Positions 26,042 through 35,885 are shown, counted from the stretch's first letter. The stretch: 64,000 nucleotides of DNA from Pseudomaricurvus alcaniphilus (GCF_011440395.1 NZ_JAAOIX010000006.1:124001-188000); one strand, 5' to 3'. Program-made: numbers and translations. Notes: a model not told the origin generated them from the sequence alone.

Positions 26042-27523
26042 ATGAAAACGATGATGCAACTTCCCGACTATCTTTACATCGATGGCGAAAAAATTCGTCA
26101 AACGGATGCGTCCGAGGTGGTGATCAACCCGGCGGATGAAAGTGTGCTTGGGCACGCACCGCTGGCTTCTACAGTGCAAACTGAAGCGGCACTGGAGGCC
26201 GCCCGGGTGGCCTTTGATCGCGGACCCTGGCCGCGCATGTCGATCAAGCAACGGGTCGGTGTGATGCAGAAATTCCAGGATTATTTGCGCAGTAAAAAGG
26301 CCGAGATCGTGCAGCTGATCGTGGCGGAGGCGGGCTCCACCTTGATGCAGTCGGACTTTATGCAGTATGAATTACCCATGAAACACGTCAGTCATTTACT
26401 GGATGACGCCCTGCAGATTCGCCCGGAAATGATTCCGGTGGAGATCACCCCGGCGTTTGACGGCAGCAAAGTGATCGGCACCAGCTCGGTGAACTACGAG
26501 CCGGTTGGCGTTGTGGCGGCCATCACCCCCTACAACTTTCCGTTTTTTCTCAATATCGGCAAGGTCTTTCACGCCCTGCTGATGGGCAATACCATGGTTC
26601 TCAAACCGTCGCCACTGACCCCCTACCAGGCCCTGATTCTGGCCGACGCGGCGGATGCCGCCGGTATTCCGGCCGGAGTCCTGAATATCATCAACGGCGG
26701 TATTGAAACTGGCAACTTGATCACCTCAGACAAGCGGGTCGATATGGTGTCCTTTACCGGCTCCGACAAAGTGGGTGCAGCCATTGCTGCCCAGGCGGCG
26801 CCGACGTTGAAGAAGACGCATATGGAGCTGGGCGGCAAGTCGGCGTTTATCGTGCGCCAGGACGCCGACCTCGCCGGCGCGGTGCAGGCCGGCCTGACCG
26901 GATTTATTACCCACTGTGGACAGGGCTGTGCGCTCACTACCCGCCACCTGGTGCACAATGCCATCCGGCCACAGTATGTCGCGGCTCTGCAGCAGGCCAT
27001 TGCCCAGGTCAAGGTGGGTAACCCCGCCGATGCCAGCGTGATGATGGGCCCCTTGATTCGCGAAAATGCCCGCGCGCGGGTAGAGCAGTTTGTCCAGGCC
27101 GGTCTCGACTCCGGCGCGAAATTGATGGCGGGTGGCAAGCGGCCGGCGGGCCTGGACAAGGGCTTCTACTTCGAGCCAACCTTTTTTGACGATGTGGATA
27201 ATGGCTCGATGCTGGCACAGCAGGAAGCCTTTGGTCCCATCGCCGCCGTTATCGGTTTTGATAGCGACGAGGAGGCAATCGAGCTCGCTAACGATTCCGA
27301 TTTTGGTTTGTCGGGGCATATTTATTCCGCGGACGCCGGCACTGCCTATGAGATGGCGTTACAGCTGCGCACAGGTGGCGTGGGCATTAATAATGGCGCC
27401 GGTACCATGCTTTCCAGCGCACCGTTCGGAGGTTATAAGCGCTCCGGCTATGGGCGCGAATTCGGGCGTCACGGCCTGCTGGATTTTTGCCAGATCAAGA
27501 GTATTGCTTTCCAGGGGCGCTAA
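26042..27523 (+). CDS. Aldehyde dehydrogenase family protein
   Basis: A 493-aa NAD(P)-dependent aldehyde dehydrogenase. Catalytic C296 (GQGCALTT), general base E262 (MELGGKS) and N165 (TPYNFPF) are present. An AAGGA ends one base before the ATG at 26042. That spacing is poor, and the ATG at 26051 (10 nt away) may be the true start, which would shorten the protein by 3 residues. It lies in the P450 operon and probably oxidises an aldehyde made from the P450 alcohol product. Confidence 0.9.
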   Translation: MKTMMQLPDYLYIDGEKIRQTDASEVVINPADESVLGHAPLASTVQTEAALEAARVAFDRGPWPRMSIKQRVGVMQKFQDYLRSKKAEIVQLIVAEAGSTLMQSDFMQYELPMKHVSHLLDDALQIRPEMIPVEITPAFDGSKVIGTSSVNYEPVGVVAAITPYNFPFFLNIGKVFHALLMGNTMVLKPSPLTPYQALILADAADAAGIPAGVLNIINGGIETGNLITSDKRVDMVSFTGSDKVGAAIAAQAAPTLKKTHMELGGKSAFIVRQDADLAGAVQAGLTGFITHCGQGCALTTRHLVHNAIRPQYVAALQQAIAQVKVGNPADASVMMGPLIRENARARVEQFVQAGLDSGAKLMAGGKRPAGLDKGFYFEPTFFDDVDNGSMLAQQEAFGPIAAVIGFDSDEEAIELANDSDFGLSGHIYSADAGTAYEMALQLRTGGVGINNGAGTMLSSAPFGGYKRSGYGREFGRHGLLDFCQIKSIAFQGR

Positions 27524-27577
27524 CCTGACCGCGATCATTAGCACCAGACACACATAAACTAACTAGAGAAAAACAGG

Positions 27578-28393
27578 ATGAACAATAATATTTTGGGTTA
27601 CGAAGGTAAGAATGTCGCCATCATCGGTGGCGCTACGGGTATGGGAGCGGCGGCGGCAAAGATAGTCGCTGGCCTGGGAGCGAGTATCTACGTGATGGAT
27701 GTGGCGGAGGTCACCTATCCGGTTGCGGCGTCCATCAAATTGGATCTGCGCAGCGCGGAGGCCATTGACCGCGCGGTGGCTGAATTACCCCAGCGTATCG
27801 ACACGGTGTTTTGTTGTGCCGGTGTCGCCGACGGATTCCCGGGTATTATGCTGATCAACTTTATTGGCCAGCGCTACCTGCTCGATCAATTGCTTGCCAG
27901 CGGCAAGCTGGGGCGGGGCGGTGCTATTGTGGGAATTTCATCGGTCGCCGGTCTGCCGTGGATGCAGAACCAGCAGCAGGTATTCGAGTTCCTCGACTGC
28001 CGCGACTGGGACAGCGCCACAAGCTGGATCAGCGCCCACGAAGGTACCGACAGCTACGGTTTCAGCAAGCAGGCCTGGAACGGTTATGTGGCCCGTGAAG
28101 CACTCGGCTACCTGAAGCGGGGAGTGCGCATCAATGCCATTCTGCCGGGGCCCACCGACACCCCGCTGGCGCGGGCCAACGCCGATGTCTGGTTGGGCTT
28201 TGGTACCGATTTCCGCGCCGCCGCCGGGGTCGAAGCACACACACCGGAACAGATGGGCAATGCCCTGGCGTTTCTGGGCAGCAGTATGTCCTACGGAATT
28301 AATGGCCAAACCCTGCTGGTGGATCACGGCCATGTTATAGCCTCGATGACCGGCGCCTGGGACGACCCGTTGCTGAGCAGCCTGGGGGCCTAG
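27578..28393 (+). CDS. SDR related to 3-alpha-hydroxysteroid dehydrogenase/carbonyl reductase
   Basis: A 271-aa SDR with GGATGMG (17-23), CCAG (79-82), S121/S122, Y160 and K164 (YGFSK). The insert of about 30 residues between the catalytic Ser and Tyr (FEFLDCRDWDSATSWI) and the short N-terminal half resemble the Comamonas 3-alpha-HSD group. Members of this group reduce or oxidise hydroxyls on steroid or terpene rings. It is the third enzyme after the P450, so it may oxidise a ring hydroxyl introduced by it. Confidence 0.85.
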   Translation: MNNNILGYEGKNVAIIGGATGMGAAAAKIVAGLGASIYVMDVAEVTYPVAASIKLDLRSAEAIDRAVAELPQRIDTVFCCAGVADGFPGIMLINFIGQRYLLDQLLASGKLGRGGAIVGISSVAGLPWMQNQQQVFEFLDCRDWDSATSWISAHEGTDSYGFSKQAWNGYVAREALGYLKRGVRINAILPGPTDTPLARANADVWLGFGTDFRAAAGVEAHTPEQMGNALAFLGSSMSYGINGQTLLVDHGHVIASMTGAWDDPLLSSLGA

Positions 28394-28588
28394 GTTCCGA
28401 TGTTTATTGTAATGCAAGAAATCGAGAGGTAATCGGGCACAGACGTCTGTTTGCACGTTAGCGGTTCACAGCGCCGGGATTTAGGTCTAGTGTGTCCAGT
28501 GTATGCTTGCAAGGCTGGTTTGGCTCCTCGGCCAAGCCGGCACGCCGACGCTAACAGTAGACGCTAACAATAACAGGAGTAAACGCCG

Positions 28589-28897
28589 ATGAGCAGTCGA
28601 ATTCCACAGCATTACCAGACCATCAAGCAACAACACCCGGACTATATTGACGCTGTCGAAGCGCTGGGCCAGGCACTCAAAGCCAGTGGCCCGCTGGACG
28701 AACTGACTGCCCAACTGGTGCAATTGGCGGCGGCGGTGGCGATTCGCTCCGAGGGCGCCGTGCACAGCCACGCCAAACGCGCTCGCCAGAGCGGTGCGAG
28801 CGACGAGCAAATCGAGCACACGATCATACTATTGACCAGCACCATCGGCTTTCCGGCGGTGATGGCGGCGTTGAGCTGGGTTAAAGACCAGGGCTAA
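28589..28897 (+). CDS. Carboxymuconolactone decarboxylase-like (AhpD-fold) protein
   Basis: A 102-aa all-helical CMD-family protein. The signature AAAVAIRSEGAVHSHAKRAR and then GASDEQIEHTIIL is recognisable. The Cys pair of AhpD peroxidases is absent, so a redox role is unlikely. It is the last gene of the catabolic island. It converges on the RND operon, with its stop codon inside a 13-bp tandem repeat. Function in the pathway is unknown. Confidence 0.8.
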   Translation: MSSRIPQHYQTIKQQHPDYIDAVEALGQALKASGPLDELTAQLVQLAAAVAIRSEGAVHSHAKRARQSGASDEQIEHTIILLTSTIGFPAVMAALSWVKDQG

Positions 28898-28947
28898 AGG
28901 TGAGGGTTAAAGGTGAGGGTTAAGAACCCTGGGCGCTCACCTTTAGC
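28893..28947. terminator. Convergent terminator-like hairpins in a tandem repeat
   Basis: An 11-bp inverted repeat (28894-28904 with 28936-28946) encloses a second small hairpin (28916-28921 with 28925-28930). The spacer also holds two perfect 13-bp tandem units (28895-28907, 28908-28920). It lies between the converging CMD-like and RND genes. There is no strong T-tract. Confidence 0.45.
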
Positions 28948-31900
28948 TCCGCCTTGCGGCCGTAGAACCACTGTTTCAGTTCCCACGCCACCAGGTAGTT
29001 TACCGGTACCAGCAGCAGGGTCACCAGGGTGGCAAAGAGAATGCCGAACGCCAGTGACACCGCCATGGGGATCAGGAACTGGGCCTGGGTGCTCTGTTCA
29101 AACAGCAGCGGCAGCAAGCCGAAAAAGGTGGTCAGGGAGGTCAGCATCACCGGCCGGAAGCGCACCACGCCGGCGGTCTGGATAGCCTCCAGCACGCTCT
29201 TGTGGTGCAGGCGACGCTGCTTGTTAACAAAGTCCACCAGCACCAGGCTGTCGTTGACCACCACGCCCACCAGGGCCAGCATACCCAGCACGCTGAACAG
29301 GGTCAGTGGCATGCCCATAATCCAGTGGCCCAGAAATGCGCCGATGGTGCCGAAGGGAATAATCGACATCACGATCAACGGCTGGCTGTAGGATTTAAAA
29401 GGAATGGCCAGCAGGCTGTAAATGGCGAACAGGACGAAGATCAAACCGTAGAACAGGCTGCCAAAGGATTCCGCCTGTTCCCGGGCCTCCCCTTCAAGGG
29501 TGTAGGACATGCCGGGGTATTGGGCCAGCAAGCTGTCCAGGTATTCACTGATGCTGGCATTGACCACGGTCATATTGACCACTTCCTTGTCGATATCGGC
29601 AATGACATTGAGGGTGCGCTTGAGGTCGTTGCGATAGATGGCGGTGGGGCTCTCGCCGGGGATAAGCTCCACCACCTGGGCCACGGGGATGCTGCGACCG
29701 TCGCTGGTGCGCAGGTGGAAGTCCTGCAGGTTGGCGATGGCTTCCCGTTCCGCCAACGGGTAGCGCACCATTACGCGCACGTCGTCGCGACCGCGCTGGA
29801 TGCGCTGGGCTTCGTAGCCGTAGAAAGCCTCCCGTATCTGCCGCACGACAATGGCTTCCGTCAGCCCGAGGGCGTAGGCCTCCGGCTTTAATTTAATGCG
29901 CAGCTCTTCTTTGCCGTCGCTCATGCTGTCGGTGATATCAAAGACCCCGGAATGGGTCGCCAGTTGTACTTTCAGTTGGTCTGCCACCTCGCGCAGGGCG
30001 TCGCCATTATTGCCGCTCAGCTGGATATCAATCGGGTTGCCCGCGTGCATGATTTCAGCGCGGAAAGATATTTCTTCAGCCCCGGGAATGGTGCCAATCA
30101 GGCGCCGCCACTGGCTCACCAGTTCGGCGTTGGTGATCGGCTGGGAGCGCTCGTTGGGGGATGTTATTTGAAAGTTGACCCGGCCGTAATTGCTGCCTCG
30201 GCTGCCGCGACCCCCACTGCCGGTGGTGGAGTAAATGTGCTGAATCACCGACGCGCCAGTCTCCGGGTCGGCGTATTGCTGTTGCAATTGCATGGCCTGG
30301 CGGGTGATGTGTTCGATATGACGGTCGGTGACATCAAACGGTGTACCCACCGGCATGGTCAGGGTGACGCTGATATTTTCCGCGGGAATCCGCGGGAAAA
30401 ATACGAAGCGGGTCCAGCCGCTGGTGATCAGTGCCAGTATCACCAGGAAAATACCGAGGAAGGTGGCAATGGTGGCGTGGCGATTGGCCAGGCAAAAATT
30501 TAACGCCGGGCGATAATACTTGAGAATAAAGGCCTCGAAACCGTCGGCCACACTGTGCTGCCAGCGGGACAGGCGACCTGGTTTGGTCGCGTCGCGCATC
30601 TTGATGTGCTTCAGGTGGGCGGGCAATACCAGTTTCGATTCGATCAGCGAGAACAGCAGGATCGGTATGATGACCACGGCCATATTAGCGAACATGATGC
30701 CGCGCTGGCCCTCGATCATAAGCATGGGAATAAACGCCGCCACCGTGGTCAGCACCCCGAAGGTGACTGGCCCTGCCACTTCCTGGGTGCCCTGGATGGC
30801 AGCCAGCTCGCTGTTGGGGTTGGTCTGCAAGTGACGGTAGACGTTTTCACCGGTGACAATGGCGTCGTCCACCACGATGCCGAGCACCAGGATAAAACCA
30901 AACAGGCTGATCAAATTCAACGACACGCCGAACAGCGGCATTATGGTGAACGCCCCCATAAAGCTCACCGGGATTCCGATAAATACCCACAGCGCTACCG
31001 AAGGCCGCAAAAACAGGGTCAATAGCAGGATCACCAGTATGCCGCCCTGGATGGCATTGCTGATCAGGGTGTTGAGGCGCGCTTCCACCACCAGCGACAT
31101 GTCGCGCCAGGTTTCCAGCGCCATACCCGTCGGCAACAGGGGCTGCTGCTTGGCGATGTAGTTCTTGACCTTGGTGGCGACGTCGATGGCGCTTTGTTGA
31201 CCGACCCGATAGACCTCGATCATGGCCGCGTTGCGACCGTTAAAGCGGGATTGCACCGGGTCTTCGGTAAAGGCATCCCGCACCTGGGCCAGGTCACCGA
31301 CCCGCACTATGCTGCCGTCGCGATTGGTGCGCACCACAATGTTTTCAAATTCAGGCCGTTCGTAGGCCTGGCCCTTGAGCCGAATCAGCACTTCGCCGCC
31401 GCTGGTTTTTACATTGCCGGCGGAGAGGTCGAGGGAGCTTGCACTGATGGCGTTGGCCACATCGCTGAGGCGCAGGTTGTACTGGCGCAGCTGGTCCTGG
31501 GACACTTCGATCGAGATTTCATAGTCGCGCACATCGTCCAGCCCCACCTGGGTAATGCCCTCGATGCTGAGCAGGTCGTCGCGCACCCGCTCGGCCTGCT
31601 GGCGTATTTCCTTTTCAGTAAAGTCGCCGGAGATCGATACCGCGATCACTTCGCGGGTGCGCACCGCCAGGCTGATCACCGGCTTTTCCGCCTCCCCGGG
31701 GAAGGTGTTGATGGCGTCGACCCGGGCCTTGACGTCGTTGAGCAGCTCCCGCGGGTCGTAGCCGGTGTCCACCTCGATGGTGACATTGCTGCTGCCTTCC
31801 GAAGAGCGGCTGCTGATTTTTTTGATGCCCTCCAGGTCCTGCACTGCCTCCTCGATGCGAATCGATACCGATTGCTCCACTTCCTCCGGGGTCGAGCCGC

Positions 31901-32051
31901 GCAGCGACACCGATACCCGAATGATGTCGGAGCCAAAGGTGGGGAAGACCTCCAGTGGAATGCGGGTTTGCAGGGAGTAGAGTCCGAGAAACAGCAGCAG
32001 CGCCATCAGCAAATTGGCGGCGACATCGTTGCGGGCAAACCAGGCAATCAC
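28920..32051 (-). CDS. RND-family efflux transporter, inner-membrane pump
   Basis: A 1043-aa HAE-type RND pump (AcrB/MexB-like length) with 12 expected membrane helices and two large periplasmic loops. The proton-relay Asp pair of TM4 is visible in GIVVDDAIVTGENV. The second-half equivalent is GVVVNDSLVLVDFVN. It uses proton influx to expel amphiphilic compounds. It overlaps the adaptor gene by 4 bp, in the order outer-membrane factor, adaptor, pump. Its place next to the catabolic island suggests solvent or intermediate efflux, but this is inference. Confidence 0.93.
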   Translation of the reverse strand: MIAWFARNDVAANLLMALLLFLGLYSLQTRIPLEVFPTFGSDIIRVSVSLRGSTPEEVEQSVSIRIEEAVQDLEGIKKISSRSSEGSSNVTIEVDTGYDPRELLNDVKARVDAINTFPGEAEKPVISLAVRTREVIAVSISGDFTEKEIRQQAERVRDDLLSIEGITQVGLDDVRDYEISIEVSQDQLRQYNLRLSDVANAISASSLDLSAGNVKTSGGEVLIRLKGQAYERPEFENIVVRTNRDGSIVRVGDLAQVRDAFTEDPVQSRFNGRNAAMIEVYRVGQQSAIDVATKVKNYIAKQQPLLPTGMALETWRDMSLVVEARLNTLISNAIQGGILVILLLTLFLRPSVALWVFIGIPVSFMGAFTIMPLFGVSLNLISLFGFILVLGIVVDDAIVTGENVYRHLQTNPNSELAAIQGTQEVAGPVTFGVLTTVAAFIPMLMIEGQRGIMFANMAVVIIPILLFSLIESKLVLPAHLKHIKMRDATKPGRLSRWQHSVADGFEAFILKYYRPALNFCLANRHATIATFLGIFLVILALITSGWTRFVFFPRIPAENISVTLTMPVGTPFDVTDRHIEHITRQAMQLQQQYADPETGASVIQHIYSTTGSGGRGSRGSNYGRVNFQITSPNERSQPITNAELVSQWRRLIGTIPGAEEISFRAEIMHAGNPIDIQLSGNNGDALREVADQLKVQLATHSGVFDITDSMSDGKEELRIKLKPEAYALGLTEAIVVRQIREAFYGYEAQRIQRGRDDVRVMVRYPLAEREAIANLQDFHLRTSDGRSIPVAQVVELIPGESPTAIYRNDLKRTLNVIADIDKEVVNMTVVNASISEYLDSLLAQYPGMSYTLEGEAREQAESFGSLFYGLIFVLFAIYSLLAIPFKSYSQPLIVMSIIPFGTIGAFLGHWIMGMPLTLFSVLGMLALVGVVVNDSLVLVDFVNKQRRLHHKSVLEAIQTAGVVRFRPVMLTSLTTFFGLLPLLFEQSTQAQFLIPMAVSLAFGILFATLVTLLLVPVNYLVAWELKQWFYGRKAELKVSAQGS

Positions 32052-33271
32052 GGTGCCTTTCTCCTGGGCGGCTGGTCGTTGCCGTTGCGGGTATGGGCCG
32101 TGTGCTCATTGCTGGCATTGACCCGAGTGCCGCTGGCCACTTGCCCCAGGGGTGAGATCACCACTTCGGTGCCGCTGTCGAGACCGGTGCTGATGATGGT
32201 TTCCGTGGGGGTCTGGAAGGCGACGCTAACGTCCCGGCGACGCAGCAGGTTGTCGCTGTCAACGGCGTAGACATAGCTGCCCTGGTAGAGACTCTTGGTG
32301 GGAATCACCAGGGCCTGCTGCAGACGCTTGCCCTGGATTTCTGCGGTCACGTACTGACCGATTTTCAGGGGCAGCTTGTCGCTGTGGTGTATGGCGAAGG
32401 GGTCCTGGATTTGGGCCACCACGTACAACTGGTGGCTGCTGCTATCCAGTGCCGCTTCGGTGCGTACAATGCGCCCGGACCACTGCTGCGGCGTGCCCAG
32501 GTTACTGGTGATGGTCACCGCCGGGTAGTGGCTGGGGTCCACCGGCTTGCCGCGGTAATTTTCCGGCAGGTCGATAAATTCCAGGTCGCTGTTTTTCAGC
32601 GGCAGGCGAATCTCGACCACGTCGGTGGCAAACACTTCGGCCAGTGCGTTGTTGCTGTTGACGTACTGGCCGAGATCGACTTTGGTGGCGAGGATGCGGC
32701 CGTCGTAGGGCGCGCGAATGTGCGTGCGTTCCAGATCGAGCTCGGCTTTTTCCAGGTTGGCCTGGGCGGACATCAGTTGCGCTTCGGCGGCCGCCAGCTG
32801 CGGTTTGCGCAACACCAGTGCCGGCGCCTCGGCGCCGTCACCGAGCCGGATCCAGTCTCGTTCCGCCTGCAGCGCCTTGGCCTTCTCTTCCTCCAGCGCC
32901 AGTTGGGCCTGCAAAACGTTGGCCCTGGCCACTTTTACCGCGCTGCGGTAGTCGCGGTCGTCGATGCGGATCAGGACATCGCCGGCACTGAAAAAGCCGC
33001 CGTCGCGGAAGGCCGGGTTGACCTCGATGATCTGGCCGCTGACTTGCGCTACCAGCAAGGTCTGGGTGCGCGGTTGCACCGTGCCAAAACTGCTCAGGCG
33101 GAACTGGTAGGGGGTGGCACTGATTACCTGGCTCTCCACTTGCAATAACGGCTTGGCAAACTCGCGCTGGCGCTCAGGTTGCGGCCTGTTATTGCTTATC
33201 CACCAGGCCAGCAGCAGGAAGACGCCGAGAATGACGGCGGCGGTAATGAGTTTGGGTCTATTGGCGTGCAT
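32048..33271 (-). CDS. RND periplasmic adaptor (membrane fusion protein)
   Basis: A 407-aa adaptor with an N-terminal membrane anchor (about 8-25) rather than a lipobox. It has a lipoyl/barrel-sandwich half (VAQVSGQIIEVN) and an alpha-helical hairpin (about 105-185) rich in Ala, Glu and Leu. The second lipoyl half is THIRAPYDGRI, and beta-barrel domains follow. It couples the pump at 28920 to the outer-membrane channel at 33284. The reading frame overlaps the pump start by 4 bp. Confidence 0.9.
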   Translation of the reverse strand: MHANRPKLITAAVILGVFLLLAWWISNNRPQPERQREFAKPLLQVESQVISATPYQFRLSSFGTVQPRTQTLLVAQVSGQIIEVNPAFRDGGFFSAGDVLIRIDDRDYRSAVKVARANVLQAQLALEEEKAKALQAERDWIRLGDGAEAPALVLRKPQLAAAEAQLMSAQANLEKAELDLERTHIRAPYDGRILATKVDLGQYVNSNNALAEVFATDVVEIRLPLKNSDLEFIDLPENYRGKPVDPSHYPAVTITSNLGTPQQWSGRIVRTEAALDSSSHQLYVVAQIQDPFAIHHSDKLPLKIGQYVTAEIQGKRLQQALVIPTKSLYQGSYVYAVDSDNLLRRRDVSVAFQTPTETIISTGLDSGTEVVISPLGQVASGTRVNASNEHTAHTRNGNDQPPRRKAP

Positions 33272-33283
33272 GAATAGTCATCT

Positions 33284-34678
33284 TTAATAATCCGCCCCGA
33301 GGGCGAGGTACATATTGATCTGGTTTTGCAGCAGCTGGTTGCGCAGGTTGATGACGCTGCTCTGGGCATTGAAGGCCCGGCGCTGTGCCTCCAGCACCGC
33401 GGTATAACTGACCAGCCCCTGGCGATATTGTTCAAAGGCCAGGGCCTCGGCCGCCTCGGCGTCGGTTTTGGCGGCGATCAATTGCTGCAGCCGGGCGCCC
33501 AGGGCGCCGTCGTTGGTCAGCGCCTGCTCGATTTCTGCAAAAGCGGTCTGCAGGGCTTGCAGGTAGCGCTGTTCGAGCTGTCGCAGCTCGGCCAGGCGCT
33601 GGCGCTCCCGGGCCTGTAACTCACCGCCGGCAAACAGGGGTTGGGTGAGGCCGGCGAGCAGATTCCAGGCCAGCGCGCCGCCATCAAACAGTTGGCTAAA
33701 GTCGTCGCTGCTGTCGCCGGCGCTGCCCCTGATGGTCAGCGACGGGAAGCGGGCCTTGTGGGCCGCAGCCAGCTCCCGGTCGGCGGCGGCCAGGGCCAGA
33801 AAGCTGGCCTGCAGGTCGTAGCGCTGGCGCACACTGTCGGTGACAAAGGTCGCTGTACTGAGGGCCGGCAAACTCGGCAAACTCAAGCTGCCAGGCTCCA
33901 GTTGCGGCAATTGGCCGGACGGGTATTCACCCAGCAGCAGTTGCAGCTGGCGAGTGGCTTCACGGGTTTGTTCTTGCTGGGCACTGAGATTGCTCTGCTC
34001 GCTGGCCAGGTCGCTGCGCGCCAGGTAGACGTCCAATGCGTTGTTGATCCCCTGGCGATAGCCGCTGCTGATAATATCGAGGTTGGTCTGCAGGTTACTG
34101 ACCCGCTGTTCGAACAGCGAGCTGAGCTGCTGACTGGCCACCAGCTGGTACCAGGCCTTGGCCACCTGGCCGGCAAGGGAAACCCGCGCGGCTTCGAGAG
34201 ACGCCTGCTCGGCCTGAAGGCGCAGGTCATCAGCTTTGAAGCCGTCGTACAGCTTGCCCCACAGATCCAGCTCCCAGGCGAGACTGGCACTGGCGCTGTA
34301 CTCGCTGGTGCGCGCGCTGTCCGCAGTCTTGCGGCGTTCGGCGGTGCTGCCCAGATCGAGGCTCGGCCACAGGCTGGCACCGCTGGCGCGACGCTGCTGG
34401 CGGGCCGCTTCGACCCGGTAGCGGGCTTCGGCGAGGCTGAAGTTATCGTTGATGGCTCGGTCGACCCAGTCGCGCAGCAGCGGGTCGTTGAACCGGTTAA
34501 GCCACTGCGCCCCGGCCCGTTCAGGTGAGGCAGAGGAGTCGGGATCGAGCAGGCCGAAAGGGGCGGCCGCCTTGACCGGTTCGCTGACCGAGTCGGACAG
34601 AGGCACAGATTGACAAGCTGCCAGCAGCAGGGCGCCGGCGCAAATTCCGAATTTTTTCCTTAAAAAGTGTGCTGTCAC
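33284..34678 (-). CDS. RND outer-membrane factor lipoprotein (NodT/TolC family)
   Basis: 464 aa starting at GTG 34678. A lipoprotein signal with lipobox LLAAC gives acylated C22. The body is the two-repeat TolC/OprM helical type with Gln- and Ala-rich heptads (for example ARYRVEAARQQRRASG and the C-terminal EQYRQGLVSYTAVLEAQR). It forms the exit duct of the tripartite pump. It is the first gene of the leftward operon, 12 bp before the adaptor start. Confidence 0.9.
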   Translation of the reverse strand: MTAHFLRKKFGICAGALLLAACQSVPLSDSVSEPVKAAAPFGLLDPDSSASPERAGAQWLNRFNDPLLRDWVDRAINDNFSLAEARYRVEAARQQRRASGASLWPSLDLGSTAERRKTADSARTSEYSASASLAWELDLWGKLYDGFKADDLRLQAEQASLEAARVSLAGQVAKAWYQLVASQQLSSLFEQRVSNLQTNLDIISSGYRQGINNALDVYLARSDLASEQSNLSAQQEQTREATRQLQLLLGEYPSGQLPQLEPGSLSLPSLPALSTATFVTDSVRQRYDLQASFLALAAADRELAAAHKARFPSLTIRGSAGDSSDDFSQLFDGGALAWNLLAGLTQPLFAGGELQARERQRLAELRQLEQRYLQALQTAFAEIEQALTNDGALGARLQQLIAAKTDAEAAEALAFEQYRQGLVSYTAVLEAQRRAFNAQSSVINLRNQLLQNQINMYLALGADY

Positions 34679-35108
34679 AAGGTATCCGTTTCGACAGTTG
34701 ATTGAAGAGGGTTATGTTAAGTGGCGACAAGATTAACGTGTTTTCGTTGCTGTGTCCCTCCAGGGCGCAATCGCTGCCTGATGGATAATTTTACCGGATA
34801 AATGTCGCAGAGTTGTGTCAAGGCAGTGCTGTTTCGTCGCTTTTACCAAGTGCTATACGTGTGCCTGGGGCAATCAGACTTCCTGGCCATGTTTTAGGGT
34901 GGAGTAGCAGGAAAGCTAATCGGGGTCGCAGGAAAGGCAATAAGGGCCGCAGCAAAGGTAATAGGGGGGCTGGAAAGCAACTTGGTCTGTCATTGGAGAT
35001 TATCGGCAAGGACAGTGCTACAAAGGACAAGGCTACAAAGGACAGGGCTGCAGCAGGACCCGGGGACTTGCAGGTGCCGCCAGCGGCGGCACCTGCAAGA
35101 ATCGCCGC
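34679..35108. other. Intergenic region with 15-bp tandem repeats and a large palindrome
   Basis: This 430-bp spacer lies between the leftward DEH reductase and the leftward RND operon, so it should carry the RND promoter. Three 15-bp units at 35011-35025, 35026-35040 and 35041-35055 are near-identical at first and degrade in the last. A looser repeat of about 21 bp lies near 34918-34960. The inverted repeat at 35069-35097 (CAGGTGCCGC with GCGGCACCTG, 5-nt loop) lies just past the reductase stop and could end its transcript, though it lacks a T-tract. No gene is seen. Confidence 0.6.
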
Positions 35109-35885
35109 TCAGGGCGCCATCTGGCCACCGTTGACGTCGAGAATTTGGCCGGTGATATAACCGCTGGCTGCGTGCGAGGCCAAAAACAGGTAGGAGGGCG
35201 CCAGCTCTTCTTCCCGCCCGAAACGCCCCATCGGAATACTGGCGGCAATTTTTTCTTTCAATTCATCGCTCTTGTCATCGTGGAAGGCGGTGTCGATCGT
35301 GCCCGGCGAGACAATGTTGAAGCGGATATTGGCGCTGCTGAATTCTTTGACCCAGTTGCGCTGCAGATTGTGCAACCAGGCTTTGGACGCGGCGTAAATC
35401 CCGGCGCCCATACCGCCACCCTCGCGCCCGGCAATAGAGCCGGTGCTGATCACAGCTGCGGTCTGGCCGCTGGCCGCGGCAGAATTACGCAGGTGGGGCA
35501 GTGCGAAGCGGGTCACCATCAGGGCCGAGCGGGCATTCAGGTCCATGACCCGGTCGTAGAATTCATCGTCAATCTTTTCCAGCCCGGCGCGCCCACCGAG
35601 GCCACCGGCATTGTTGATCAATACATCGATGCCACCAAAGCGGCTGACGAATTCGTTGACCAGGCGCTCACATTCAGCTGTTTTGGTCAGGTTGGCCTGG
35701 AAAAAGGCCGCCTCAGAACCTGCGGCGGTCACTTCTTTCAGGGCCTTGTCCGCTTTTTCACCACTGGAATTGCCATTGATGCCCACTTTGGCGCCCGCCG
35801 CCGCGAAGGCTTTTGCTGCTGCCAGGCCGATGCCCGCGGTGGAGCCGGTAATCAATACACGCTTGTCTTTTAAGTCGTTGAACAT
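35109..35885 (-). CDS. 4-deoxy-L-erythro-5-hexoseulose uronate (DEH) reductase, A1-R-like SDR
   Basis: A 258-aa SDR, the same length as Sphingomonas A1-R. It has TGSTAGIG (13-20), NNAG (91-94) and S150, Y164 and K168 at the residue numbers I recall for the A1-R catalytic triad. The N-terminal MFNDLKDKRVLITGST and the segment ISTGSIAGREGGG also recall A1-R. It would reduce DEH, the spontaneous form of the alginate monomer, to KDG with NAD(P)H. KdgK at 43385 then phosphorylates KDG. It diverges from the alginate TonB receptor across a shared promoter region. The function is inferred from sequence and context. Confidence 0.85.
   Translation of the reverse strand: MFNDLKDKRVLITGSTAGIGLAAAKAFAAAGAKVGINGNSSGEKADKALKEVTAAGSEAAFFQANLTKTAECERLVNEFVSRFGGIDVLINNAGGLGGRAGLEKIDDEFYDRVMDLNARSALMVTRFALPHLRNSAAASGQTAAVISTGSIAGREGGGMGAGIYAASKAWLHNLQRNWVKEFSSANIRFNIVSPGTIDTAFHDDKSDELKEKIAASIPMGRFGREEELAPSYLFLASHAASGYITGQILDVNGGQMAP

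Noticed and set aside
34813-35160. A 115-codon plus-strand frame between the RND and SDR genes
   Set aside because: Its Lys/Gly/Arg-rich sequence comes from tandem repeats, and its 3' end is antisense to the DEH reductase.
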